Source: Ignavibacteria bacterium UBA7675
GTDB lineage: Bacteria; Bacteroidota; Ignavibacteria; Kapaibacteriales; UB7675
Length of the DNA stretch: 14,985 bases
Direction of reading: 5' to 3'
NCBI GenBank assembly: GCA_002483085.1
Contig: DLHF01000029.1
Location: forward strand, 1 to 14,985
Numbering within the stretch: position 1 is the stretch's first letter; each line of letters starts with the position of its first letter. The notes beneath the pieces were generated by a model. It ran no database searches. It saw nothing but the letters and a program-made list of their open reading frames with translations, and had not been told where the DNA came from. Positions 7,505 to 14,808 of this stretch are shown piece after piece. A program made the position numbers and the translations under genes.

Positions 7505-8425
7505 ATGAAGCAGATAAAAAACATTAGCAGCATGATACTCGCGGCACTGTGCATGCTGGCAATAGCGGGTACTACAAAAGCGCAACAGGACTCATCTATA
7601 CGAGTACTGATTGTAAACGCACATCCTGACGACGAATCGGGCTGTGCGGCAACGGTCTATAAAGTCACCCACGATCTTGGCGGTACTGTAGACATTACAC
7701 TGATCACGAATGGCGAGGGCGGCTATAAATATTCTACTCTGGCTGAAGACATTTACGGCATGGAGCTAACCGACGAGAAAGTGGGACGTGACCATTTGCC
7801 AACGATTCGCAAGAAAGAAATGATGGCGGGCGGCGACATTATAGGCCTGCACAAATACTTTTTCCTCGACAATCTCGACCACAAGTACACGCAAAACGTC
7901 GACAGCGTACTGAAATACGTATGGGACATCGCCTCAATAAAAAAACGCCTTAAGGAGATTATTACGACAGGGAACTACGATTATATTTTTTGTTTGCTTC
8001 CCACAGAAGACACGCATGGCCATCACAAGGGGGCAACCATACTCACATTAGAGACGGTGAAAGATATTCCCATCAGCACAAGGCCGATAGTGCTTGGTGT
8101 ATCTGGTTCGAGCAACAGCGACACAACAATCTTTACGTTTACTGGTCTAAAGGGCTACCCCATCACAGCCGTGACAACCGGGAAGCCCACAGTGTCATTC
8201 GACCGGACAAAGAAGTTTGGATTCCGCAACCAGCTCAACTACAAGATCATTGTAAACTGGCTTATCGCCGAGCACAAATCGCAGGGCACGATGCAGCTTT
8301 TCATGAACCAGGGCGACAACGAAAATTTCTGGTTTTTCGATATCAACGATTCAAGTAAATTGCCTGCCCTTGAGCAATTATTTGAGCGTTTGAACACAGT
8401 GACATTTCGCTCCCGTACATACTGA
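7505..8425 (+). CDS. Exported PIG-L/LmbE-family deacetylase
   Basis: A zinc-dependent N-deacetylase-fold protein of 306 residues. Family members remove acetyl groups from GlcNAc-type substrates, but the substrate here is unknown. The N-terminus is a signal peptide (MKQIKNISSMILAALCMLAIAG, probable cleavage after TKA-Q near residue 26), placing it in the periplasm or outside the cell rather than the cytoplasm, unlike BshB/MshB. The catalytic AHPDDE motif is at 39-44 (H40, D42, D43) and the second zinc motif at 170-174 (THGHH; family HxxH), so the site looks intact. The ATG at 7505 is followed directly by the signal peptide; no clear Shine-Dalgarno is present. Genes on both sides are on the same strand, but gaps of about 100 bp leave operon membership open. 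Confidence 0.92.
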   Translation: MKQIKNISSMILAALCMLAIAGTTKAQQDSSIRVLIVNAHPDDESGCAATVYKVTHDLGGTVDITLITNGEGGYKYSTLAEDIYGMELTDEKVGRDHLPTIRKKEMMAGGDIIGLHKYFFLDNLDHKYTQNVDSVLKYVWDIASIKKRLKEIITTGNYDYIFCLLPTEDTHGHHKGATILTLETVKDIPISTRPIVLGVSGSSNSDTTIFTFTGLKGYPITAVTTGKPTVSFDRTKKFGFRNQLNYKIIVNWLIAEHKSQGTMQLFMNQGDNENFWFFDINDSSKLPALEQLFERLNTVTFRSRTY

Positions 8426-8459
8426 TTTTACCATAGAGGTGATAAGCGGGAAATTTTTC

Positions 8460-8490
8460 TTGCAATCATCTTTTCAAAGCATTAAGTTTG
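8460..8490 (+). promoter_or_regulatory. marR promoter, Bacteroidota type
   Basis: TTG at 8460-8462, 20 bases, then TAAGTTTG at 8483-8490. This exactly fits the Bacteroidota consensus (TTG at -33, TAnnTTTG at -7, spacing 17-23). The predicted start is near 8497, about 22 bases before the preferred marR ATG. The palindrome at 8489-8502 overlaps the -7 element and start point. Confidence 0.65.
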
Positions 8491-8502
8491 TGTTCAAACA
8501 CA
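8489..8502. promoter_or_regulatory. Putative MarR operator O1
   Basis: TGTGTTCAAACACA: 6-bp arms TGTGTT/AACACA around CA. It shares YGTGTNNNNACACR with the two palindromes upstream of yceI. Its overlap with the marR -7 element implies repression by occlusion, the usual mode of MarR autoregulation. Confidence 0.6.
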
Positions 8503-8518
8503 TTTCTTGAGTATAAAA

Positions 8519-9016
8519 ATGGGCAACGCACTTAAACAGCGTCTAAAGCAGTCACATTTCGAGAGTGAGAAGCAGGAAGCAACGCTCAACATTCTCGTAA
8601 CGGCGAACTATCTGCGACAGTACATGAATTCAGCATATACAGAGTTCGACATTACACATACGCAGTACAATGTACTGCGAATACTCAAGGGCATATATCC
8701 CCAGGGGCATCCCCGTTCGGAGATTATCTGCCGCATGATTGAGCAGGCTCCCGACGTTACCCGCCTTATCGACCGACTTGAAAAGCAGGGACTGGTAGAG
8801 CGCATACGAACGGAGGAGGATCGCAGGCTATCGATTGCCCGAATTACGGACAAGGGTCTTGAAGTATTAGAAAAGATCCATCCTTACATTGATAGATTTG
8901 ATTCTGTAATAGGTACGCGTCTTACACCGGCAGAGTGCCTTGAGCTCTCGCGATTATGCGAGAAAATTTACAGTTCTGATGAAACTTGTAATAACGAGAA
9001 GGAAGATCAAGCGTAG
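8519..9016 (+). CDS. MarR-family transcriptional regulator
   Basis: A 165-residue winged-helix regulator, normal for MarR proteins, which act as dimers on palindromic DNA and release on ligand binding or oxidation. The centre shows helix-turn-helix and wing features: TQYNVLRILKG, then the recognition-helix region APDVTRLIDRLEKQGLVERI, then the wing EEDRRLSIARITDKG. N- and C-terminal helices would form the dimer. The ATG at 8519 was preferred to the in-frame TTG at 8507, which adds four residues and would sit only about 10 bases after the predicted transcript start. The gene is preceded by a consensus promoter overlapped by a palindrome, and two more copies of that palindrome lie between it and yceI, so it probably represses itself and yceI. 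Inducer unknown; two cysteines near positions 62 and 127, and others at the C-terminus, leave redox sensing possible. Confidence 0.93.
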   Translation: MGNALKQRLKQSHFESEKQEATLNILVTANYLRQYMNSAYTEFDITHTQYNVLRILKGIYPQGHPRSEIICRMIEQAPDVTRLIDRLEKQGLVERIRTEEDRRLSIARITDKGLEVLEKIHPYIDRFDSVIGTRLTPAECLELSRLCEKIYSSDETCNNEKEDQA

Positions 9017-9033
9017 AAAAATTCGCCTACATG

Positions 9034-9047
9034 CGTGTTTCGACACG
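9034..9047. promoter_or_regulatory. Putative MarR operator O2
   Basis: CGTGTTTCGACACG: 5-bp arms CGTGT/ACACG around TTCG, matching the YGTGTNNNNACACR pattern. It lies 17 bp past the marR stop and 63 bp (about six helical turns) before O3, so two dimers could sit on the same DNA face. Confidence 0.5.
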
Positions 9048-9096
9048 AAAAGTGCAGGCAATAGCAACAGCTATTAGACATTCAGCCGCCCTAAAG

Positions 9097-9110
9097 CGTG
9101 TCTAAACACA
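9097..9110. promoter_or_regulatory. Putative MarR operator O3
   Basis: CGTGTCTAAACACA, with 11 of 14 bases identical to O1. It ends 42 bp before the yceI ATG. I found no consensus TAnnTTTG next to it, so whether it covers a separate yceI promoter or blocks read-through from marR is open. Confidence 0.5.
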
Positions 9111-9140
9111 AACAAGGAAAGTCAGTTTTTTTTATTTTTC

Positions 9141-9145
9141 AGGAG
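9141..9145 (+). promoter_or_regulatory. Shine-Dalgarno site of the YceI gene
   Basis: AGGAG, 7 bases before the ATG at 9153, preceded by a T-rich leader. A clear site like this is uncommon in the rest of the window and fixes the start. Confidence 0.6.
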
Positions 9146-9152
9146 TTTTCGC

Positions 9153-9740
9153 ATGAAGTACGCACTCATTCTTTTACTGCTGCTCGGGATCAGTTCGCCG
9201 ACAATGGCACAATCCATTAAGTGGGCACAAGACGCTAGCCATTCCAATATAGGGTTTAGCGTAAAGCACTTGGTGATCTCAACTGCAACGGGTAACTTTA
9301 AGAACTACTCGGTGACAGTGCTATCGGACAAAGAAGATTTCTCAGACGCTCAAATTGACGTCACAATTAACACGGCAAGTATCTACACCGACAACGAGAA
9401 CCGAGACAATCACCTTCGTTCCGACGATTTTTTCAACTCAGAGAAGTATCCATCCATGACCTTCAAAAGCAAGAGCATGAAGAAGGTGGGCAAGAACAAG
9501 TACAAACTCACGGGCGACCTTACAATTCGCAATATTACCAAGACAGTCACGCTCGATGTAGAGTTTGGCGGCAAAGTGAAAGATCCGTGGGGGAACACAA
9601 AAGCTGGTTTCCGGATAGAAGGAGTTATCAACCGCTTCGACTATGGTCTAAAATGGGACAAAGCACTTGAAGCCGGCGGCCTTGTAGTGGACAAAGAAAT
9701 ACGCATTGTTTGCGACATCGAGTTGGCCAAGCAGGCATAG
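9153..9740 (+). CDS. Exported YceI-family lipid-binding protein
   Basis: A 195-residue periplasmic protein. YceI domains form a lipocalin-like beta-barrel that binds polyisoprenoids or similar amphiphiles. The N-terminus is a signal peptide (MKYALILLLLLGISSPTMAQ, cleavage after AQ near 20). The mature part has typical signatures: WAQDASHSNIGFSVKHLVIS (24-43), TASIYTDNENRDNHLRSDDF (about 74-93), FNSEKYPSMTF, DLTIRNITKTVTLDVEF, and a terminal DKEIRIVCDIEL. The length is normal and nothing is missing. A good Shine-Dalgarno sets the start and a strong terminator follows the stop. The gene sits just after marR with shared palindromes. It is probably induced when MarR is released, perhaps during membrane or quinone/redox stress, but the signal is inference. 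Confidence 0.94.
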   Translation: MKYALILLLLLGISSPTMAQSIKWAQDASHSNIGFSVKHLVISTATGNFKNYSVTVLSDKEDFSDAQIDVTINTASIYTDNENRDNHLRSDDFFNSEKYPSMTFKSKSMKKVGKNKYKLTGDLTIRNITKTVTLDVEFGGKVKDPWGNTKAGFRIEGVINRFDYGLKWDKALEAGGLVVDKEIRIVCDIELAKQA

Positions 9741-9764
9741 AAGTTCGCAGTTCTTACGCAGCAG

Positions 9765-9795
9765 AAACGGCAGGTAATAAACCTGCCGTTTTTTG
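9765..9795 (+). terminator. Intrinsic terminator after the YceI gene
   Basis: AAACGGCAGG, loop TAATAAA, CCTGCCGTTT, with the stem running into a TTTT tract. The 10-bp perfect stem and T tract 24 bp after the stop are textbook. It separates marR-yceI from the kinase gene downstream. Confidence 0.9.
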
Positions 9796-9850
9796 TTTAT
9801 CTTCGCATCTAAAAATTTTCTTGTTTTTTTTTCGCTGGCTCCGTATTCTC

Positions 9851-12800
9851 ATGTCCAAGACACTACTAAACAAGAACAACTCCACGGATTACCTGCTCAT
9901 GTTTCCGCATTTTCACTTTATACATTGCCGACTACACCAGCCTTCCCTATCCATAGTGGCCAAGGTATCACTGGTATTAATGCTATTCTTTTCGGCACTA
10001 CAGTCCCCTTCGCACGCCCAGCAACCTTCTTTTAAATGCACTCGACTAACCACTGAAGATGGTTTATCTGACAACATGGTTTTCTGTGCATTACAAGATC
10101 GGTATGGGTTCATGTGGTTTGGTACACGGGACGGCCTCAATAGATATGACGGGCATAAGTTTACGGTGTATCGACACAATCCCAAGGATGCAAATTCTTT
10201 ATCTGACGACGCAATTTCTTGTGTGTATGAGGACTCTATGGGTAATCTATGGGTTGGGACACAACAGGGTGGGCTTAATAGATTCAACAGAATTCAAGGT
10301 ACTTTTACACATTTCATTCACGATCCGAGTGACCCACAGACTATTAATCAAGGTCAAATTGCAACAATTTGTGAGGATACAACAGGAAATTTATGGATTT
10401 CAACGGCTTATCCAGATCCAAGCTTACAAAAATTCAATCCGCTAACAGGTTCTTTTTGTCGATACTTCCATGATTCATTAAACCCTTCCAGTATAAGTAG
10501 TAATCTTATATCTGGAATCTGTAGAGATAGCAATGGAACAATATGGATTGGAACCTTCAATAAGGGAATAAATCGATACGATCCATCCAGAGATGTGTTT
10601 ATTAACAGGTCTACATGTAGAGGCTACGACTCACAATGTACCGGTAATATAATTTCTATACAGACTACAGCTCCTGGAACTTTCTGGGTATGCGACACCA
10701 CACACTCGATTCACCGATTACATTTTGCCAACGAAACCTTTCATGTTACATCGTTCAGACCCCGTGAGTTTTCGGCACAAGAGGTAGGTAGTGTTCGAGC
10801 CTTCCTCCAGGATCAATACGGCTATCTATGGATAGGTATAGAAGAAGCCGGACTATATGTTATAAATCCTAACCTCAAAGATTATTATTATTACCGTAGT
10901 AATGCTGTCAGCCCGTATGGATTAAGTAGCAACAATCGAATACGTTCACTTGTTGCCGATCGGGATAACAACATTTGGATAGGAACAGATCGTGGCATTA
11001 ATTTCTTTCACCGCCAAACGCGTTTCTTTATGCACTCCTTTGATCAATACCCTAACGCTGTACACTCTGTACCAAGCCAAATCAGATCTCTATGGAAAAA
11101 TCACCAGCAACTTTGGGTTGGCACATACGGCCAAGGCTTATATCGTTTAGAAGCTAGAACCTATCAACACTACGTACTGTCTCACGCTAATAGTCACTAC
11201 TTTAATGCTAATACAGTTAATGTCATTTATCCAACCAATCAGGGTAATCTACTAATAGGCACAAATGACGGGATCTATAAGCAGTCCATATCGGGTGACT
11301 TCCGCTATCTACCACTCAAAATTGAGGGTTGGCGAATATGGTCCATTTTAGAAGATGCAAAAAAAAATCTATGGATAGGTTCCCTACATGAGGGCTTGTC
11401 TCAAGTAGATCAAGCAACTAGCACATCGAAAAAATATTTTCATAACTATAGCATGCCAGATATGTTATGGGGTAACAGTCATGTATTTGCGCTTGAGGAA
11501 GATAAAAGAAAACACTTGCTCTGGATCGGCTCCAACCAAGGCCTGTACTGCTACAACCAACAATCCGGTGCATTGAACCATTATACTCACCGAGATAATG
11601 ATTCTACCAGCCTCAGTCATAATCATGTGTGGTATATTCATCAAGCTGTAAGTGGTTTGCTCTGGATCGGTACATCTGGTGGTGGACTTAATGTTCTTGA
11701 TCCCAAGACAGGAAAGTTTAAGCATTATACGGAAGAAGACGGGCTTCCCAGCAATATTATATGCGGTATCCTTGAAGACAGCCATGGCAATCTGTGGATA
11801 AGTACAAATAGAGGGTTATCCAAGTTTACTCCCTCAACAGGTGTATTTAGAAATTTCGGTATCGGTGACGGACTCTATATTTCCGAATTCCACTTTAAAA
11901 CGTGTTTTAAGGATGAGAATGGCGGTATGTACTTTGGCGGTATGGGTGGGTATGTGGAGTTCCATCCCGACAGTATTACGATTAATACCAACCCTCCTCT
12001 ACTGGCTCTGACATCTTTTAAAGTTTTCGACAAAGACCTGCAACTTGATACGTCGATCACCTATAAAGAACAAGTCTTGCTAAAACACAGTGACAATTAT
12101 TTTTCGATAGAGTTCACAGCATTGGATTTTACTAACCCAGTGAAAAATAAATACCGATATAAACTTATTGGCTATGATGAACAATGGCGAGAAACAGATG
12201 GCTCCCGCCCCTATGCAAGCTATACCACTGTTCCACCCGGTACTTATACATTCCATTTACAGGCATCCAATAGCGATGGGATATGGAATACCAAGGGAAC
12301 CAAGATTTTAATCGTAGTATTGCCTGCTTGGTGGCAGACATTATGGTTCCGATCAGCTATTGCGGTTGCATTACTGTTGGTTTTGGCAGGATCTGGCTAC
12401 TGGCGCTACCGACATATGAAACACCGCAGCCTTATGGAAAAAAAACTTGTGGAGTCGCAATTACAGGCGTTGCGCTCGCAAATGAACCCACACTTCATCT
12501 TTAACTCCCTCAATTCGATCCTGCACTTTATCACCAGTAATGATGCTGACACAGCGCATATTTTCCTGTCAAAGTTCTCAAAACTTATACGAGCTACATT
12601 AGAGCATTCCCGAAGCGAATTCATCCTGCTTTCAGAAGAACTTCGCCTTCTCAGCATATACCTCGAACTGGAGGCCTTGCGGTTCGACAATCACTTTGCC
12701 TACGAAATCATAGTCGATCCTTCTATAGATATTTATGCCCAACAAATTCCACCTCTGCTGATACAACCATATGTGGAAAATGCAATTAAGCATGGGCTTA

Positions 12801-13120
12801 TTCATACAATGGAAGATGGGAAAATCTCGGTGTTGATGAAGCGTGAAGGGCACCAAATCGTGTGCTCTGTCATCGACAATGGTATAGGTAGACAACGCGC
12901 ACAGGAACTTAAGCAGCAATCACTGCACCGGTATATTTCGCGTGGCATTTCGCTGACGAAAGATAGGCTGGATATTCTTAACTCAATCCACAGCGAACGG
13001 TATGGTGTAGAAATTAATGATTTGACCGATCATTCAGGTTATTCATGTGGCACGCGAGTAGATATCCGCATTTCTTATACAAAAGGAAATGATACAAAAG
13101 GAAATGAATCTGTAGCCTAA
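9851..13120 (+). CDS. LytS-type sensor histidine kinase with two-propeller periplasmic sensor
   Basis: A 1089-residue membrane kinase. After a long N-region, a hydrophobic signal segment (about 36-51) ends SPSHAQ. The periplasmic part (about 66-703) contains about 14 WIGT-type blade motifs at a spacing of roughly 40-50 residues (for example WFGT 89, WVGT 133, WIGT 232, WIGT 376, WIGT 605), enough for two seven-bladed propellers. A Y_Y_Y domain (about 718-823) and one transmembrane helix (about 833-852) follow. The cytoplasmic part is a His_kinase domain (QMNPHFIFN, phospho-accepting H881) plus HATPase (PYVENAIKHG, DNGIG). This architecture matches Bacteroidota hybrid sensors, which commonly detect glycans, but the regulator is a separate gene 21 bp downstream. 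The ATG at 9851 was chosen; 9899 is also possible. A start at 9710 would lie inside yceI and before its terminator. The sensor DNA is visibly AT-richer than its neighbours. Confidence 0.93.
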   Translation: MSKTLLNKNNSTDYLLMFPHFHFIHCRLHQPSLSIVAKVSLVLMLFFSALQSPSHAQQPSFKCTRLTTEDGLSDNMVFCALQDRYGFMWFGTRDGLNRYDGHKFTVYRHNPKDANSLSDDAISCVYEDSMGNLWVGTQQGGLNRFNRIQGTFTHFIHDPSDPQTINQGQIATICEDTTGNLWISTAYPDPSLQKFNPLTGSFCRYFHDSLNPSSISSNLISGICRDSNGTIWIGTFNKGINRYDPSRDVFINRSTCRGYDSQCTGNIISIQTTAPGTFWVCDTTHSIHRLHFANETFHVTSFRPREFSAQEVGSVRAFLQDQYGYLWIGIEEAGLYVINPNLKDYYYYRSNAVSPYGLSSNNRIRSLVADRDNNIWIGTDRGINFFHRQTRFFMHSFDQYPNAVHSVPSQIRSLWKNHQQLWVGTYGQGLYRLEARTYQHYVLSHANSHYFNANTVNVIYPTNQGNLLIGTNDGIYKQSISGDFRYLPLKIEGWRIWSILEDAKKNLWIGSLHEGLSQVDQATSTSKKYFHNYSMPDMLWGNSHVFALEEDKRKHLLWIGSNQGLYCYNQQSGALNHYTHRDNDSTSLSHNHVWYIHQAVSGLLWIGTSGGGLNVLDPKTGKFKHYTEEDGLPSNIICGILEDSHGNLWISTNRGLSKFTPSTGVFRNFGIGDGLYISEFHFKTCFKDENGGMYFGGMGGYVEFHPDSITINTNPPLLALTSFKVFDKDLQLDTSITYKEQVLLKHSDNYFSIEFTALDFTNPVKNKYRYKLIGYDEQWRETDGSRPYASYTTVPPGTYTFHLQASNSDGIWNTKGTKILIVVLPAWWQTLWFRSAIAVALLLVLAGSGYWRYRHMKHRSLMEKKLVESQLQALRSQMNPHFIFNSLNSILHFITSNDADTAHIFLSKFSKLIRATLEHSRSEFILLSEELRLLSIYLELEALRFDNHFAYEIIVDPSIDIYAQQIPPLLIQPYVENAIKHGLIHTMEDGKISVLMKREGHQIVCSVIDNGIGRQRAQELKQQSLHRYISRGISLTKDRLDILNSIHSERYGVEINDLTDHSGYSCGTRVDIRISYTKGNDTKGNESVA
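13077..13106 (+). repeat. 15-bp in-frame tandem duplication at the kinase C-terminus
   Basis: ATACAAAAGGAAATG occurs twice back to back, encoding YTKGN-DTKGN just before the last residues of the kinase. It keeps the frame and lies beyond the ATPase domain, so it is probably neutral slippage. Confidence 0.85.
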
Positions 13121-13141
13121 TTCTGAACTGGGATTATTTCA

Positions 13142-13912
13142 ATGGTTATACGAGCTATTATTGTCGATGACGAGCGGCGAAGCCGCGAAACTCTGGCTTC
13201 TCTCCTAGAAAAGTACTGCCCACATCTCGAAATTGTTGGCTTTGCGGATTCTGTTATCACCGGGGCAGAGACCATTACAACTCTCCTTCCCGATCTCGTC
13301 TTCCTTGATATTGAGATGCCATTCGGTAGTGGTTTTGATTTATTGGAACGCCTCGGCGATTACTCGTTTGAGGTCATTTTTACTACGGCCTATGATCAGT
13401 ACGCACTGAGAGCCTTTAAATTCAGTGCATTGGACTACCTGCTGAAGCCAATTGACCGCGATGAGCTGATCGAAGCGGTGGCACGGGTCAGCAAACGGCT
13501 GGAATATAGGAAGAAAGCACCCCGATCAAATCATCAAGATCTCGAAGCACTGCTGCATAATATGCACAGCAAGCATCTGCACAACAGCAAAATAGCTCTT
13601 CCGACCTCTGATGGCATTGTCTTCGTCCAAGTGGGTAATATTATCCGTTGTGATTCTGAGCGGAATTATACGAATTTTTGTATGATCGGTGGGGAAAAGA
13701 TCCTTATTACCCGTACCCTGAAAGAGTTTGAGAATATACTAACTGATCTTGGCTTCTTCCGCGTACACCATTCTCATCTTGTCAATCTCGCGTATGTGAA
13801 ACGCTATGTTAAAAGCGACGGAGGCTACCTTATTATGAACGATGATACGACAGTGCAAATTTCCCGAAAATACAAGGAAGTATTTCTCCAGCGTTTGAAT
13901 CATTCACTATAA
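13142..13912 (+). CDS. LytTR-family response regulator
   Basis: A 256-residue two-component regulator and surely the partner of the kinase 21 bp upstream. The receiver domain (1-120) has the acidic pair D9/D10, the phosphorylation site D56 in VFLDIEMP, the switch threonine near 82 (FTTAYD) and K102 (LLKPID). After a linker, the LytTR DNA-binding domain covers about 148-256 (ALPTSDGIVFVQVGNIIRCD, SERNYTNF, ITRTLKEFE, FFRVHHSHLVNLAYVKRY, VQISRKYK), with the usual conserved residues. LytTR regulators bind paired direct repeats about 21 bp apart, and two such pairs lie 320 and 804 bp beyond this gene. Length and motifs are complete. The target genes are inferred, not shown. Confidence 0.95.
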   Translation: MVIRAIIVDDERRSRETLASLLEKYCPHLEIVGFADSVITGAETITTLLPDLVFLDIEMPFGSGFDLLERLGDYSFEVIFTTAYDQYALRAFKFSALDYLLKPIDRDELIEAVARVSKRLEYRKKAPRSNHQDLEALLHNMHSKHLHNSKIALPTSDGIVFVQVGNIIRCDSERNYTNFCMIGGEKILITRTLKEFENILTDLGFFRVHHSHLVNLAYVKRYVKSDGGYLIMNDDTTVQISRKYKEVFLQRLNHSL

Positions 13913-14224
13913 CACACTACCTCACCCTATCAACGGACAACTCGGCTCGGCCATTGAGCCGATTGAAGGCTTTGCAACCTCCATTCTCTTACTGTACAGT
14001 GGTTTATAATGGTCGGGGACCATCCAGAGTTCTACCAACGGTTGTAGGCAAGACCAGCATACTCGGGAACGATGGCATATATAACATGAGGCAGGCACTA
14101 TATATGTCTGAACGAAGTATCCACTTGCCAACCAAGATAGTTGATTGTATCCTCATACGCGGCGAGCAACTCCTGAATACGACGGCCATTATATAACGGT
14201 AGAATCCCCAAACCATCTAAATTT
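13913..14224. other. Noncoding stretch after the response regulator
   Basis: Short open frames occur on both strands but none has a plausible start, domain or composition. A hairpin at 13942-13962 (TCGGCTC, loop GGCCATT, GAGCCGA) lies 30 bp past the stop; it lacks a T tract, so it is at best a weak end signal. No relative of the tandem units downstream was seen here. Confidence 0.5.
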
Positions 14225-14231
14225 CTGTCAA

Positions 14232-14259
14232 TTGATAGACGATTCCAGCCATTTGATAG
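14232..14259 (+). promoter_or_regulatory. Putative LytTR-regulator binding site of R1
   Basis: TTGATAG at 14232-14238 and 14253-14259, exactly 21 bp apart, so both lie on the same DNA face. The bases between are poorly kept relative to R2 while both heptamers are identical, as expected for a paired binding site. AgrA, ComE and VirR use direct repeats with this spacing. The site lies about 28 bp upstream of the promoter-like TTG. Confidence 0.5.
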
Positions 14260-14287
14260 CTCAAAGCTGCTGTTTGCTCAGTGACCA

Positions 14288-14318
14288 TTGAACACCCGCT
14301 GTTTTTGAAGCATTTTTG
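14288..14318 (+). promoter_or_regulatory. Promoter-like element of R1
   Basis: TTG (14288-14290), 20 bases, CATTTTTG (14311-14318). It matches the Bacteroidota consensus TTG-N17-23-TAnnTTTG except C for the first T of the -7 box. Spacing and sequence are the same in R2, although the intervening 20 bases differ. The imperfect -7 box would suit an activator-dependent promoter. Confidence 0.5.
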
Positions 14319-14324
14319 TATAGT

Positions 14325-14507
14325 CAAAAAACACTGACAACAGCGCTCTCACCAAGCACCAACGTACCGACTCAACAGGCGCTCCATCATAGGAATAGCA
14401 TTCAAGGAGGTGAACGCTTCGATACTCACCTTTATTCACCGCGAAGTGAACACCTACAACATCCGTTATCAGAAAGATGCCATCTCACCAGGATGGCATT
14501 TTTTTTA
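14325..14507 (+). ncRNA. Candidate small RNA of unit R1
   Basis: Predicted transcript of about 180 nt from the promoter-like element to the terminator; the 5' end is an estimate. Likely folds: AGCGC (14342-14346) with GCGCT (14379-14383), kept in R2 despite a changed interior; AGGTGA with TCACCT (14408-14431); then the terminator stem. There is no ATG outside the terminator stem, and frames drift between R1 and R2, so a protein product is unlikely. It is not a family I recognise. Confidence 0.5.
14473..14507 (+). terminator. Intrinsic terminator of R1
   Basis: GATGCCATC, loop TCACCAG, GATGGCAT followed by eight Ts, with an A-rich 5' side extending the stem. The loop carries CACC, also kept in the R2 terminator. 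Confidence 0.88.
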
Positions 14508-14708
14508 TTTGTCGTAATAAATGCAATCTACTATCCGAACATGCCGCATAGAGCCGTGTATTCAACAGGCGAGCAAATCTTAAGCCGCCCTAACTCCTGT
14601 GGGTCATAGCATGGTCGTCTTCGTCCTATCGCATAGTCGCGTCCAGCAATGGTTAGGTTGCCGGAAGCCAAAGAGATGTTTAGACAGTACACACTTTGCT
14701 ATTCCATT
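14508..14708. other. Spacer between R1 and R2
   Basis: Not part of the repeated unit and with no supported gene. GGCGAGCAA occurs here (14568) and upstream of R1 (14161), but at a different offset from the units, so it may be chance. Confidence 0.45.
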
Positions 14709-14715
14709 CTGTCGA

Positions 14716-14743
14716 TTGATAGCCAGATAGTGCTATTTGATAG
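14716..14743 (+). promoter_or_regulatory. Putative LytTR-regulator binding site of R2
   Basis: TTGATAG at 14716-14722 and 14737-14743, again 21 bp apart, with a spacer different from that of R1. It is 28 bp upstream of the R2 promoter-like TTG, the same distance as in R1. Confidence 0.5.
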
Positions 14744-14771
14744 CCCAAAGACGCTGTTTGCTCAGTAGCAG

Positions 14772-14802
14772 TTGATAAAGCAGCGCCGTTGCTGCATTTT
14801 TG
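14772..14802 (+). promoter_or_regulatory. Promoter-like element of R2
   Basis: TTG (14772-14774), 20 bases, CATTTTTG (14795-14802): identical hexamers and spacing to R1. Confidence 0.5.
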
Positions 14803-14808
14803 TACTGT

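Larger units (their letters stand above)
14225..14507 (+). repeat. Tandem unit R1
   Basis: First copy of a roughly 280-bp unit that recurs at 14709-14985. The first 66 bp align to 14709-14774 without gaps at about 50 of 66 bases by hand count, and the last part (ATCCGTTATCAGA and the terminator) is almost identical at an offset of 481. In between, short blocks stay in the same order with small indels. Blocks conserved: paired TTGATAG, GCTGTTTGCTCAGT, GCATTTTTGTA, AGCGC/GCGCT, ATACTCACCT, terminator. Confidence 0.8.

Noticed and set aside
8889..8905. TTGATAG followed by TTTGATT inside marR
   Set aside because: Spacing is about 10 bp, not 21, and it lies within well-conserved coding sequence; chance match to the candidate LytTR heptamer.
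9710..9850. Upstream extension of the kinase frame
   Set aside because: It would start inside yceI and read through a strong terminator, and the added residues precede a normal signal peptide.
14404..14412. Perfect-looking Shine-Dalgarno AAGGAGGTG with a GTG in R1
   Set aside because: The GTG abuts the site with no spacer, R2 has GTT at the aligned position, and the frames diverge by an 8-base length change further on.
14316..14609. Plus-strand frame of 97 codons across R1
   Set aside because: It crosses the R1 terminator and is not kept in R2, where the aligned frame meets a stop early; noncoding is the better reading.
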